Of a stretch of DNA of 64,000 nt, positions 13,801 to 25,506 are shown piece by piece; positions within the stretch are counted from its first letter, which is position 1, and every line of letters starts with the position of its first letter. The stretch is from Gibbula magus (lineage: Eukaryota; Mollusca; Gastropoda; Trochida; Trochidae). The translations under genes and the position numbers were made by a program. Under the pieces are notes generated by a model. It saw only the letters and a program-made list of their open reading frames with translations. It was not told the origin of the DNA and did not search any database. Where the stretch lies: the NCBI GenBank assembly GCA_936450465.1, contig OW388293.1:54835201-54899200 (forward strand), read 5' to 3'.

Positions 13801-16800
13801 CTTGACCTTGCCGCAGTGGACAATGTTCAGAAAGCTTTAACCTTGGCCATAACTTTGGTATATCCGGGGGCATCCGTGTTTAACAAACACATCTTGTTAA
13901 TACTGGTATCTCACTGCTTTTATATCTCAGAAAAATCTTTGTCCATGTAATGTCAAAAATTTTACTTGATTGACTTAGCTGATTCATTAAAATTTAAAAA
14001 AGCTTTTTCCAAAAAGGGGTATTTGAGAATTTAGAGATACATTTTTCAAGGAAACTAATGTCAGTATATTCATTTTATTGATATGACAAAGAAATATCTC
14101 TGCCACTGGAACTCTGAATTGTCATTATCAAGCATCCAGTAAGTTTATTTTAAGAGTGCAATATTAATACGGTTAAATGTCGGCCTTGAACTTTAAAATG
14201 ATGAATGATTTACCTACAAAAATTAAAATTTTAGACTAGATGTCTTATAGTATTACAAATAATTGTTTTGTTCTCTTTTCAGTTTGGTTTTGGCCAAAAG
14301 GAAAGTGAACAATTTTGGCTTGAAACAAGACACAAGCCAACACCTGAATGAGATGTCTCCAAGCCATCGGAACCAAAAAAAAGACAGAATAAATCCTAAC
14401 ACACCGACCTCATTCCAGCAAGACTCAGATTCAGAAAGCATCAAGAGAAAACGAACAGAGGCAACTGATCAGGGTACGCCAAAACGCCAAAGAGTAGATC
14501 TTGAGAGGCCGTCAAGAACAACAGACATCAAAGATAGAAAGTTCGGGTCAGATTCAAGAAAGGAAAAGAAATTATCAAGTCAAAATCTCAACAGTGAAAG
14601 GGACAGATCTGCAAATAATTCAGGTAGAAATGACTCAAAGCAAAAATATACTTCTGAGAGGAAAGACTCTGGAAGTAGGTCAAACAGGAAAGACAATGAA
14701 AGTAGGTCAAGTTTTGAAAAAGTTCACGGAAGTAGGTCAAGTTCAGAAAGAGGTCATGGAAGTAGATCAAGTTCTGAAAAAGGCCATGGAAGTAGGTCAA
14801 GTTCTGAAAGAGTTCTTGAAAGTAGGTCAAGTTCAGAAAGAGGTCAGGTAAGGAGGTCGAGTGTAGAAAAGAGTATCAGAAGTAGGTCGAGTGTGGAAAG
14901 AAGTATTGGAAGTAGATCAAGTGAAGAGAGAGGTCTTGGCAGCTCTGATAGAGTTGGTGAGAAGAAAGCTAGGCTGACAACAGAAGAAAATGACACTAAA
15001 TCAAATAGAAGGCATGATAGAGATAGAAACTGTTCCAAACAGAGTGAATCTGACAGAGGAAAGAAGGAATCAAGAGAAAAAGGAAGTGAAAGAAAGAAAC
15101 ATGAAGAATCTAGTCAGAAAAATAAGAAAAAGACTTCTGTTCTTGATCTGAGAGAAAAACTGAAGAAAAAGCGATCAGGAGAAAAGGACAATTCAGAAGA
15201 ACTAGAGGTTCAAAACAAAGCATTACCTGATTGTGATATGAATGAAGTGAAACAAACTACTAAGAAAGGATTGGAAAGAAAGAATGAAAACAAAGACCTT
15301 GAAAGTATCATGGAGACAAGTGAAGACGTAACAGAAGTTGAAAGTAACAATCAAGCTACAAGTGAACAGAGTGATAAATCTCATGAATTAAATAAGGAAT
15401 TAATAAAGCACATGGAAAACCAATCTCAAGTAGGTTCAGATGTTGAGAATTTAAAGTCTGAGGACGTGAGCAAAGAACTTTCAGAAAATTGTAAAACTGA
15501 ACCCTCAGGAAGTATGGCTGTTGTAGACACATTCCAAAAATCAACACATACTTCTCCAGAAAATGTAAAGACACTTGACGGAGATCTAGTGGATCAGTGC
15601 AATAACCTTACACCAGTGGATGTGAAAGCTAAGAGACGTATTAAAACCATCATGCTCAGTGCAAAGAAAACGGACTCTGCAGACAGCATCAAGGAACAGT
15701 CCTGCTTGGATAGTGTCATTGAAAACATTGAGAGAAGGGAATCCTTTGAATTTGCACAAGCTAAAGTTGTTCATGTTGACAACAGCCTTGAGAGTTCAAG
15801 TTCAGCATTCTCTTTAACATCAAAATCACCGGATGTTTATTCCTCAAAATCAAGTGTTCTTGAATCTGTTAGTTTCACTTGTAGATCAAACCTTGGACCA
15901 GACAAATCTGAGAAAGTCTCAGTGAATTCAAAATCTTCTGATTCTCTTCCCTCTCTGTGTGTTTCCAAACATTTGTCTTCTGAAAGTTCAGAGATGATAC
16001 TGAAGAGTCATTCTGATTGTGGAACCCATAAGAGTGATTCTTTTTCTAAATATTCAGACATAAGTTCCATTGCACCTTCAGAAAGTGCAAGTTCTCATGT
16101 ACAAAGGCAGGATCAATTCAAGTCAGGAACTCAATACTCTGTTGAAAATGAACACTTCCTTCTCTGCACAGCAAACCCATTTCCCAGCACCAGTTCAACA
16201 TGTTTGTCCAATGTGTCGACCGAAGGTAAACCTGACTCAGTTGATAGTAATATTTCTGATCGTGAATGCTCACTAGGGTTCATCATGGAGGATGAAAGTT
16301 GTTCCCGAACAATTCCGTACAGTTGCAATAAGAGAAAAGTGAAGAATTCAGAGAACAAAGTGGATGAATCTGTTTTAAAATCTGGAAAAACATCTAAGAA
16401 GAAGAAAAATATAGAAAAGGAAAAAGACTCCATTGAGACAAATGCCCCTGAAAAGCAGCAATCCGATGTTCTTGATAACCATGAATTTAAATCTAGCCTA
16501 ACATCAAAACATGATTCAAACTTGTTCAGTAGAACTGTGTTGAAATCAGACAAAGGAATTTCTGATTTGCCAAATGGTCTTATTCAGAGAGAGAACTTGC
16601 TGAAAGAACCATTCAGTGCCAAGCCAAAGGAAATTTCAATAGCTAAAAGATTACCATGTGACAAAGATTCTTCTCTCACATGCGGTAAGCTAGAGAACTG
16701 TAATCCGGTTTGCCGTGAAAACTTTCCATGTATTGACTGTCGGCTAAATGGACATGAGAGACCACCTTACCATGTTGAACCTATCGAGTTCACAGGCTTT

Positions 16801-19473
16801 CCTGAATATTATGCTAAATCTGAAAGTGAAGACGATGACCGACTTGTGATCAACATGCCATCAACACTGGACACAGATGGACAGAGCAGTGATATGGACA
16901 CTGGAACTGAGACTGTGATATTTAAGGATTATAGACATGAAAATGTTGAGGAGATCTCGCCAAAGGGTACCTTTCAAAATGCAATTTTGAAACCAAAGTT
17001 TCCAATAAATTATAAATTTGAAAATTCGGGATTTAGCACAAGTTTGAACCCTGTTGACCCCAATATTCCTTTGAATGGGAACTCTGATGAACAAGAATTG
17101 CCAAAATCTTTAGACAAGGGCCTTGATGGAAAAATGTTAAAAACATATGGGAGACAAATGTCAATGCCCGAAACAAGTTCCAAAAATCTGATTAGAGCAA
17201 GGACTTCTTCAGAATCTACTGAAGGAATTCCCCCAATTGTTCCTGATCGGCCATGTTCCACTCCTCTCCAAGTTTACCAGGCAATTGATTTGTCTGTAAA
17301 TGCAGCTGCAGGAAACAAGCCTGAAAGACGAAGTTCCACACCAGCAATGTCAGAATTTTCCTTATCAACAGATGGAGCTTTGGATTTGTCCAGAAAACCG
17401 GCTTTCACTGAAAGTAGTCAGCCTGTTAATGCAAGGCATTTGAAAAAAGAACCCTTTGTAAGTAAGACTAGGGATGAAGCGATCTCAACCTCTTCAACAA
17501 GTGGATTCAAGCTCTACAGGCCTCCAATTGTCCCACAAAGAAATCAGTCTGAGGAAATGGAAATGGAAGGAGAAATAATGATAATTGCTGTCAAGCCTCA
17601 GAGCAAATCAATATCAGAAATGGATTCATCACATATGAATAATCAAGAAATTACAACAAAAAGAGATGAGAAAAACTTCAAGAACAACCAAATTAAAGAG
17701 AACAATGAAAGAATTATCTTGACAACATCAAATACTTTAAAGAAAGAACCATCAGATGTGGACAGCAAGGAAACCGAAATGGATGTTGATGTTGATGTTG
17801 AAGACAATTCTTCAGATAATGAAAGTTATCCTTCGCAAAAGAATTCAAGTAGCTCGCATACTAGTACCAAGACCAGTAGTACAAGGCAGAGTGGTATTTC
17901 CACTTCTCCAGGCAAGGATTCAAATCATTCAGCTTCAGAATCAGAAAGTGAAAACAATCCCTCGGTATCACCGAAGAGTCTTTCTAATAGTCAAGTCTCT
18001 TTTAGTGTCAGTGTAATTACATCAGGCTCTCAGGAATCCCAACACTCACAAGGATCTTTTAGGAGTGAAGAACCCTCAAGTTCACAAACTTCTTCCAAAT
18101 GTGATAGAGACTCTAGTTCACGATCTTCCCCAAAGAGCGACAAAACTTCATGTTCACAAGCATCATCAAAGAGTGACAAACAGTCCACAAGTTCACAAGA
18201 GTGTTCTAAAAGCAATAACACCTCAACGTCTGGCCAAACTGAAAAATCCTCAAGCTCGCAAGAGTCGTCAAAGACTGAACAAGACTCTACCAGTTCTCAT
18301 GTCAGCCTTAACAAAGGATCTTCAAGAACAAGTTGCCATTCTTCCTCATCTGATGAGGATAGTGAAGATGATAAAGGTGACACATGCAGTGAGAACTCTA
18401 ATGTTTGTGTTACAGATGATGAAGATCTTGATTGTGAAAGCTCTCAGAGCCAGTTACTGGTCAAAAGCTTATCTACAAGAAATATTCCATGCTCAAGCAG
18501 AAGTTTTGATATTGTTCAGGATCTGCAGATATCCGATGACAGCAGCATCAGCTGTTTGGAATCGCCTGACAGTCTGCTGGCGTCAAAGACAACATCTGGC
18601 ATATTTATCGAAGAACCTGACTTCAAATTCCCTGACATGTCAAAATCATCCTTTGGAAAATCGCCAAAATCACCAAAACTTTCAAAAGTCATTTCTCCAG
18701 AAGCTCCAAGAAAATTGTCATTTCCTCAGGATGAGAATACAGTGTTGTCAATTTTAGCAGACTCTTGTGATGGTTTTGACTGTGAGCCCGATGACCACAA
18801 AGAAGACTGCAGAAAGCATATCCCAGAATCAGCAGCAGAACCAGACCCTGAAGTTAAGGATGAGGAACTCTCCTGTGCCAAGGGTGGGGATCATTCTGAC
18901 AATGAGAGTGAAGATTCAGAGAATTGTGCAGAGGATGGAGAAATAACAGATGAAGAAGGTCCAAAAAAGTCCTCCAAAGGTCCTGTAGTTCATGATGAAG
19001 AGACTCAGGAACTTATGGAGCTTCTGAAGGCCAAGAAGCTTCTTGAGGAAAAGATTCTTGGAATTTGTAGCAGAAGTGAAAACAACTCATCAGATGATCA
19101 ACCAGGACGTCAATCAAACAAAAGCAAAGGTCAGAAGGATCGGAAAGCAACCCAGTCATCTCGTGATGGTCATAGGGGTGACAGATACACTAGAGAAATT
19201 CATAGAAGTGACCCAAGACTTAACATGAGTTCTCGACACAACATTCGTGACAAAGATGAGCCAAGACACAGGACCTATAGTCCATCAAGTCGACATCAGG
19301 ATAGAAGGCACAGAGAGAGGGATTCATCTCCTGCTGGACGAAGAGACTCGTCTCGAGATCATAACCACCGGAGAGAGCATGATCGGCGGGAGAGGTATCC
19401 ACGAGATGACGAGAGTGACAGAAAGGGCAGAAGAGGGCACTCTTCACATCGGAGAAGTCGAGATGTAAGATAA
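6870..19473 (+). CDS. CASP8AP2: FLASH/CASP8AP2-like histone pre-mRNA processing protein
   Basis: Exons are 6870-7457, 7955-8139 and 14283 to 19464 (splice donor) or 19473 (in-frame TAA). Phases agree; the last junction codes ...RRLN-LVLAKRK. Read to the TAA, the protein is 1,987 residues, close to human FLASH (about 1,980). Exon 1 has a SLDLYDEML start matching the FLASH LDLY motif that recruits the histone cleavage complex, plus five LDLY-like repeats (residues 31, 70, 104, 135, 176). Exon 2 is a coiled coil ending KKNMSSLLLTARNELRRKDN, close to the FLASH segment [20 protein letters not shown]. The large exon is disordered: GSRSSSERGH-type repeats (14700-14930), Ser-rich acidic tracts, two CtBP-like A-[IL]-DLS motifs (QAIDLSVN, GALDLSRK), a SIM-like EIMIIAVK, EDGEITDEEG and an Arg/Asp/Ser-rich end. 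The C-terminus is uncertain because GTAAGA at 19465 is a good donor. Confidence 0.85.
7458..7954 (+). other. Intron 1 of the FLASH-like coding region
   Basis: The interval is bounded by GAG|GTACGT at 7457/7458 and TTTCTAG at 7954. No other feature was recognised inside it. Confidence 0.8.
8415..10010. mobile_element. Harbinger-like non-autonomous DNA transposon (1.6 kb)
   Basis: The termini are inverted repeats: GGCC, a T-run, then ATTAATTGGTTTACGGAT on the left, and ATCCGTAAACCAATTAAT, an A-run, then GGCC on the right. A 3-bp TAA duplication lies on each side (8412-8414 and 10011-10013). A TAA duplication with a GG-starting TIR fits PIF/Harbinger. The AT-rich interior has no transposase ORF. 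It lies in FLASH intron 2. Confidence 0.8.
10011..10843. other. FLASH-like gene intron 2, unassigned stretch
   Basis: No gene was recognised. At 10604 there is TTAAAGGCACTGTAGCACAC, which resembles the end of the TTAA-flanked element at 20506-21279 and may be a diverged relative. The 74-residue frame at 10359-10583 shows no family features. Confidence 0.4.
10854..11366 (-). mobile_element. 5'-truncated non-LTR retrotransposon 3' end
   Basis: On the minus strand the translation reads ARFRCCNFKLAVETGRY, then ERHCLFCEANG, then VVEDEWHVFYVCDAY. This is the typical Cys/His-containing C-terminal tail of LINE ORF2 (jockey/CR1-type pattern GR...R.C..C...EDE.H....C). The 3' end carries a (TCTG)n tail, seen as CAGA repeats at 10854-10889 on the plus strand. 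It is flanked by a 10-bp duplication ATGGTCATAC (10844-10853 and 11367-11376), so the insertion is complete but 5'-truncated. Confidence 0.88.
11466..12381. mobile_element. Satellite-core element 1 (145-bp tandem repeats)
   Basis: It starts with AGCTCATCAGG, has a CCGTCCAT-type microsatellite at about 11518-11564, then about 4.7 tandem copies of a 145-bp unit (GTGCAGACTCCTTGG recurs at about 11629, 11774, 11919, 12064 and 12209), and ends with CCTGATGAGCT, the exact inverse of its start. The architecture of short inverted ends, microsatellite and tandem core resembles mollusc pearl/HINE-type Helentron derivatives (classification inferred). Confidence 0.7.
12382..12779. other. Intronic spacer, nothing recognised
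   Basis: AT-rich sequence between two satellite-core elements. No coding or RNA feature was supported. Confidence 0.5.
12780..13890. mobile_element. Satellite-core element 2 (146-bp tandem repeats)
   Basis: It opens with ATGCCCCTGAATCAG and CCGGGGGTATATTG, continues with a GTCTGTCCGTCC microsatellite (about 12826-12860), then about six units of roughly 146 bp (CTTGGCCATAACT recurs at about 12881, 13025, 13172, 13318, 13694 and 13842, the last gap after removing an inserted MITE). It closes with GTATATCCGGGGGCAT, an inverse of the opening. The design matches element 1 with an unrelated unit sequence. Confidence 0.7.
13368..13590. mobile_element. Fold-back MITE, copy 2 (223 bp)
   Basis: Same family as 3389-3610 but in the opposite orientation. 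It is inserted in a 146-bp satellite unit and flanked by the perfect 9-bp duplication ACTTGGCAT (13359-13367 and 13591-13599). The interrupted satellite word ACTTGGCATGTGC can be restored by removing the insert and one duplication. Confidence 0.92.
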
Positions 19474-20501
19474 TGTTCATTTGTTATGGTTTTCTGAAAG
19501 TATTATCTTTAATTAAGAGTTTTTTCCTTGAAATAGATCTTTTGATTAACGGTAAATTATAGAGAACAGTTTGTTTGCATTCAAATTTATGAGTAAAACA
19601 TTGAAGCAAGGGTAACATTATAAACACTAGGAAATTAATTAAGCAACACCCACATTTTTCAATAGCAAAATCATTCCGATTTCTAAGAAGACAATTTGTC
19701 AGGAAAACAGTTAGTGATTTTGGGTAGAACAATCATTTAGTGTTGAAACGAAAAGTCACTTAAATAACTGTTACTGTCATTATGAAATGAAAGTCAATAA
19801 TTTTGCTGTAATGTGATGAAAAAAGGGACTGGAAGTTTAATGTCTGTCTAGCTTCTTATCATGCATGATAAAAGATGTTTCGGTGTATGAATGTCAACTT
19901 GGTATCAAAAATGTTGTTTGCAATAAATCAGTTCTAAAGTTTGAAGTGTAGTTTCTCTTCTAGGGCAATAGTTATTTGAGGTAAAAATTCAGTACCATCA
20001 CATTTTCCCTCACATTTTCATAAATTTTGCATGTATGGTGGATTTTATTTCAATGAATGAATCGCTAAATAACCAATTGTTATGTCTTGGGTGATAAAAT
20101 TGTTCAATTTATCCTAAAAATCCCATAGTACCACATTTCAGTTTACGAAGTAGGGTGTTGCTTAATTAATTTCCAAGAGTATACATGGAAGCTTCATATT
20201 TGAATTTGTAATATGGGGTTGAATACGTCATGCGGTTGATTAAGGTATATAATATTTATCACAATATATTTTAAATTAATGTGAATGTACACAATTATTT
20301 TCGCCTTCAAAAGTTTTATGTCGAAAAATAAGTATGAATGAGTTCAACATGGTAAATTATTGGTTTGTTTGGCTAGCACTTGTGTATCATGTGTAAAGAA
20401 ATTGTTTTCTATTTTACAAGACAAACTATTAAAATCTTTTGGAATTGTTTTAATTGACCTGTTAAATTGTTTCTGAATATATAATTAATATTCAAATTGT
20501 T
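19474..20501 (+). other. FLASH-like 3' UTR or following intron
   Basis: AT-rich with no obvious coding exon. A CAATAAATC polyadenylation-like hexamer occurs near 19921. If the transcript ends with the TAA at 19471-19473 this is 3' UTR; if the donor at 19465 is used it is intron. Confidence 0.4.
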
Positions 20502-20505
20502 TTAA

Positions 20506-21279
20506 AGGCACAATTGCACACCCCAATGAAGTTAAAATGCAGTTATAACACGCACTAGCTTTAAAGGGGCAGTAGCACGTTTCTTCGCTCTAATAAGTCG
20601 ATGAAATGTATTTGAAAAATAATGTCACCAATAGTAAAAGACCATTCTCTCTTCGGAAAATCAAGTTAAAAATGATTGTACATGGGAATCGTTTTTGTTA
20701 TGCGAAATGATTAAATTGTGTTCACAATAAAATGGTCGCCATGCAATTTTTGCTTTATACGCAACACAGTTATTACCACTACGGATAATTGGTTTGTGTA
20801 ATAAGATGTTTTACCCTCTAAAGTTAATATAAATGACATAAACTATCAATATAAATAGGAAATTTGAAAAAAATAAAATTTGAAAAAAACGTGCTACTGC
20901 CCCTTTAACCTTCCTTGAAGAACTGGTGATCAGGTCTGGCTTTGTGGCCAAAAGGATACTGAGGGTTGATGGAGGTAGAGAGAGGGATAAAAACCAACAG
21001 AACCAGAGACAACTTTATCACAAATATTTTGTCATTGCCTTGTATGTTTCAGCTCTTAGAGAGCCTTCATCACAAATCATGGTAGTCTACTGATGAAGGT
21101 TCTCTTAAAGAGGTCAATGAATAATTATTTGTCAATTTTGTGGTACATTTTGTAATATCACTTAATGTTCTCAGCCCTTGGTTATAACAAATGTGAGGTC
21201 TTTTATTGCATCAGGAATCTAAAGTAGCTACATGTCCCTCATCATCAAAATTTAATTTTAAGAGGATGCAATTGTGCCT
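20506..21279. mobile_element. TTAA-flanked DNA element with a nested element inside
   Basis: The ends are AGGCACAATTGCA on the left and TGCAATTGTGCCT on the right, each abutted by TTAA (20502-20505 and 21280-21283). The TTAA duplication with an AGG start fits the Kolobok-like group (inferred). A different TTAA element is inserted within it at 20565-20904. No transposase is present. Confidence 0.75.
20565..20904. mobile_element. Nested TTAA-flanked MITE (340 bp)
   Basis: Terminal inverted repeats AGGGGCAGTAGCACGTTT and AAACGTGCTACTGCCCCT, with TTAA at 20561-20564 and 20905-20908. It is AT-rich inside with no ORF. It is inserted in the larger element 20506-21279 and is therefore younger. Confidence 0.85.
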
Positions 21280-21422
21280 TTAACATGTCCTTGAAGATCA
21301 TGTTATTGAAAAATAATAATTCAGTTGTGATGAAAACTTTATTCTACATTGTTTTACATTGAATAAATTATTTTTCTACACTTAATACAAAGACTTGACT
21401 TCACTTCACACTTAGTGGGTGA

Positions 21423-22981
21423 TAGGGCTTCCACGGGTACTCGAGTACTCGAGCACGAGTCGGGTTTAGCTGGACTCGAGTCCATTTTCTGGGACTCGAA
21501 GACTCGATAAAAGATCACATTAATTTCACATTAATTTTAGTCACCTTGGGAAAGTTGAACATGTCGTGCCTGAAAAGATTTAACGACAACTGCAGTGGAC
21601 CCTGTATGTCGTGTTACCTGAGGGACAAGTTCTATACCACGTTACAAGTGAACAGTGACATCAGCCTTGGTCACATCAGCTACTTTCATTATCACAGCCA
21701 CAAAGTTCAGTTAAAATCGTACAATGCAACCAAATAAAACATTGAAATGATGATATCAGATGAAGTTTATACCAACAAATGTAAATAAATATGAAGCTTA
21801 TATGGTCAAGTTTGTCGATATACTGATGTTAGAAATTAAACTTGTGTTTATTAATTGTATGTTGGTCGAGTTGACAAGCGACAGTAGACAGGTTTCATAT
21901 CTAATAATGAATGTTACGCTTTTTCATAACGTAGCATAAATGTATTCTGTTATTATTTAAGTATGTTTGTGAAATAAAAGGCAATAATCAAAATCTTATT
22001 TCACTACAGAATAATGATAATGACACCGACATTTGAGGTAAAATACTTCATGTCAACTGTATGGTCAAATCATCATGTGCACAACCATTCAAAATGCGAG
22101 AATTTTGCTTGGACATAACTCAATCCAATATGAAATATGAAACGGGTTTGAGATCTAGCAGGAATGTAAATCTATAAGCGGTCCATTTCTTAGTAGGGAT
22201 GTGAATTTGTCTATGAATTGTTGACATTGAATAAATAGAAAGCTATGTACAAGTAAGATAATATTTTTATTGTATATTTTGTTTGTTTATTATGTCTTCA
22301 CTATAAATATTAATTATCTAAATCACAACCATTTTCTACTTTTCTACTTGCTACCCTTCATGAAATTGTCACGACCATTCTTTGTTTATAAAAACGGCGG
22401 CCTTAGTCTTATACACTGCAATGATTTTCAAGATTATCGATTATGGTTTCGCCTGTATACATTAGATGTCAAATTCATTCCTAACCATTCCACATCTAGA
22501 TTTCTTACACTTGATGTGCAGATTAGAACAACGACACTGTCACACATTTATTCAACAGTACCATTTTATGTCATATGTACTGTATGCCTTTGTCACTGAA
22601 GGAGAACATAAGTAAATATTATTTTTATTGGAATTTCCGTCTCTGTCATCTGCATGTCTTTATCAATGAGACATAAAATAAATAGCCTAAATATTATTTA
22701 ATTTGAACCTGAAATGGTGTTAGATTCATCAACTGTTGTGCTGAACATTGTATGAGTAGTGTTTATTTTGGGGGACATATGGCTATATTGTATCGCGAAA
22801 TGGGTATTACTTCGTGGTATATCAATGTTCCACTGTATGCATATTAATATAAAACCTCAAAGACAAACAAAATGTTAGAGTGACATGCTGCCACTTAGCT
22901 GAAAGGTATCAATTTCGAGGACTCGAGTCCGAGTCGGGTCCAACCCCTCGAGTCCAATATTTTGGACCCGTGGAAGCCCTA
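21423..22981. mobile_element. hAT-like non-autonomous transposon (1.56 kb)
   Basis: TIRs TAGGGCTTCCACGGGT and ACCCGTGGAAGCCCTA are perfect over 15-16 bp and flanked by the 8-bp duplication GTGGGTGA (21415-21422 and 22982-22989). Subterminal ACTCGAG words occur in both orientations at the two ends (21439-21500 and 22919-22955) and may be transposase-binding repeats. No transposase is encoded; the 63- and 109-residue frames inside have no family features. Confidence 0.87.
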
Positions 22982-23033
22982 GTGGGTGATGTTTTAATCC
23001 GAAAGTTTCAGTACAACATACTGTATTTATAGT

Positions 23034-23109
23034 ACAGTCAGACCTTGTTTAACCAGACCGTGATTTTCAACTGTAATAGAATCGGCGGATAACAGGGGTT
23101 TGACTGTAC
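23034..23109. mobile_element. Very short pogo/Tigger-like MITE
   Basis: TACAGTCAGACCTTGTTTAA on the left is mirrored by GGTTTGACTGTA on the right, with TA at both edges. At about 75 bp this is nearly only the two ends. CAGTCAGACC-type termini resemble pogo/Tigger derivatives. Confidence 0.5.
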
Positions 23110-23235
23110 AACACATACATGGTTTTAGTACAATAACATGTGTTTCTGTGTCAAATCTACGATGCAAGATTCTAGTCGAAAATTGTCTGAAATAGCCCCT
23201 TATTAAAACAAAAGAAATCATAGTGATTAATTGTA

Positions 23236-23711
23236 CCGTATTTCCTCTAATACAACCCAGGCCTCCAATACAACCCAGGGGGTTAGGGGTGCTGAGGTAA
23301 ATACAACCCGGGTCTCTATTTTAGAACCCGGGTTTTACGTGACAACTGAATACTGCGTGTTGCAATATAAAATAGTTATACACTTGTTTTGAGGATAAAT
23401 ATTGGTGTGACCGTGTGAGATTCAGCATAACAGGTCCATGATAACAAATATCAGTCTTGTTCAATTAATTCTCCTTTTACAATCAATGATAGAAAACATT
23501 TCACACCAACTGTATAATGTTGGGATTAATGAGTGTCCGGTAAATCCCCGTCCATCTGTAAACAATATGTTTTTCAAATGAATCTCAGCAGAAATGCCAC
23601 GAGATATGTAGTACTAGATCACTAATTTTACCTTTCCAATAAGTCACCCCAAGAAGATTATAAACGTCAATTCATGTCTGAAACCCCGGGGTTGTATTAG
23701 AGGAAATACGG
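23236..23711. mobile_element. TA-flanked MITE with TIRs (476 bp)
   Basis: CCGTATTTCCTCTAATACAA on the left is inverted as TTGTATTAGAGGAAATACGG on the right, each followed by TA. CAACCC words repeat near the left end. A TA duplication suggests a Tc1/mariner-type origin. No ORF. Confidence 0.78.
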
Positions 23712-23878
23712 TAATTGAAAAATCGCACATTGTTATTTAATTCCTAGTTTTGAAATCAGTACTATCCTAAATTTACAAAATCTCTCTTTTCTGCATGAAG
23801 ACCTTCCATCGAATTTTGGTTCCAGATTGGACACTTGTGGTTACAGTACAAAACATCCACATGGTTTCAGTGAAAGTA

Positions 23879-24192
23879 AGGGGGCCGGATAGTGCAGTGG
23901 TTAGCGCGTTCTGCTTTGGATCAAGAGGTCAGGGGTTCGAATCCTGCCAGGGGCACGACAACTTTGTCTGAAGTAGAGAAATGTTCTACACGCAGTAAGG
24001 TTTGGGTGCAATGCTAAACCGAATCTCAGCGTAGTACCACCCATGGTTAGCTAGTTCCAGCCGATGCTCGAACGTTTCACCACAATGCATAGCCACATTG
24101 TGTTGCAAACTGTTTCCGTGTCATAATACTAGCAGCCGTGATATAAGTGAAATACTCTTGAAAGCGGCGTTAAACCCCAACTCACCTCACCT
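23879..24192 (+). mobile_element. tRNA-derived SINE inside the 45-bp array
   Basis: Head with box A/B, body and CACCT tail are complete. The near-perfect 11-bp duplication is CAGTGAAAGTA at 23868-23878 and CAGTGGAAGTA at 24193-24203. One base differs, either from decay or from a repeat-unit variant. Confidence 0.88.
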
Positions 24193-25506
24193 CAGTGGAA
24201 GTACACCTGGTTACAGTACAAAGCGTTATAATTAAAATACATAAAGTTGCTGTACAAAACATCCACATGGTTTTAGTGAAAGTACACATGGTTGCAGTAC
24301 AAAACATCCACATGGTTTCAGTGAAAGTACACCAGGTTGCAGTACAAAACATCCAAAGGTTTCAGTACAAAACATCTACATGGTTTCAGTGAAAGTACAC
24401 ACGGTTGCAGTACAATACATCCACATGGTTTTAGTGAAAGTACACATGGTTGCAGTACAAAAAATCCACATGGTTTCAGTGAAAGTACACATGGTTGCAG
24501 TACCAAACATCCACATGGTTTCAGTGAAATTACACACGGTTGCAGTACAAAACGTACACATGGTTTCAGTGAAAGTACACATGGTTGCAGTACAAAACAT
24601 CCACATGGTTTCAGTGAAAGTACACGATTGCAGTTCAAAAAATCCAAATCGTTTCAGTGAAAGTACACATGGTTGCAGTTTAAGTACACATGGCTGCAGT
24701 ACAAAACATCCACATGGTTTCAATGAAAGTACACATGTTTGCAGTACAAAACATCCACATGGTTTCAGTGAAAGTACACGATTGCAGTTAAAAAAATCCA
24801 AATCGTTTCAGTGAAAGTACACATGGTTGCAGTTTAAGTACACATGGCTGCAGTACAAAACATCCACATGGTTTCAGTGAAAATACACCAGGTTGCAGTA
24901 CAAAACATCCACATGGTTTCAGTGAAAGTACACACGGTTGCAATACAAAACATCCACATGGTTTCAGTAAAAGTACACAGGTTGCAGTACAAAACATCCA
25001 AAGGTTTCAGTGAAAATACACCAGGTTGCAGTATAAAACGTACACATGGTTTCAGTGAAAGTACACATGGTTGCAGTACAAAACATCCACATGGTTTCAG
25101 TGAAAGTACACATGGTTGCAGTACAAAACATCCACATGGTTTCAGTGAAAGTACAGAGGTTGCAGTACAAAACATCCAAAGGTTTCACTGAAAATACACA
25201 TGGTTGCAGTACAAAACATACACATGGTTTCAGTGAAAGTACGCAAGTTGCAGTACAAAACATTGACAAGGTTTCAGTGAACATACACAGGTTGCAATAC
25301 AAAACATCCAAAGGTTTCAGTGAAAATACACCAGGTTGCAGTATAAAACGTACACATGGTTTCAGTGAAAGTACACATGGTTGCAGTACAAAACGTACAC
25401 ATGGTTTCAGTGAAAGTACACATGGTTGCAGTACAAAACATCAACATGGTTTCAATGCAAATACACATGGTTGCAGTACGAAACATCAACATTGTTTCAA
25501 TGAAAA

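Noticed and set aside
14501..18757. Alternative-frame ORFs of 116 and 230 residues inside the large FLASH-like exon
   Set aside because: They are shadows of low-complexity Ser/Lys/Glu coding sequence in the main 1,736-residue frame.
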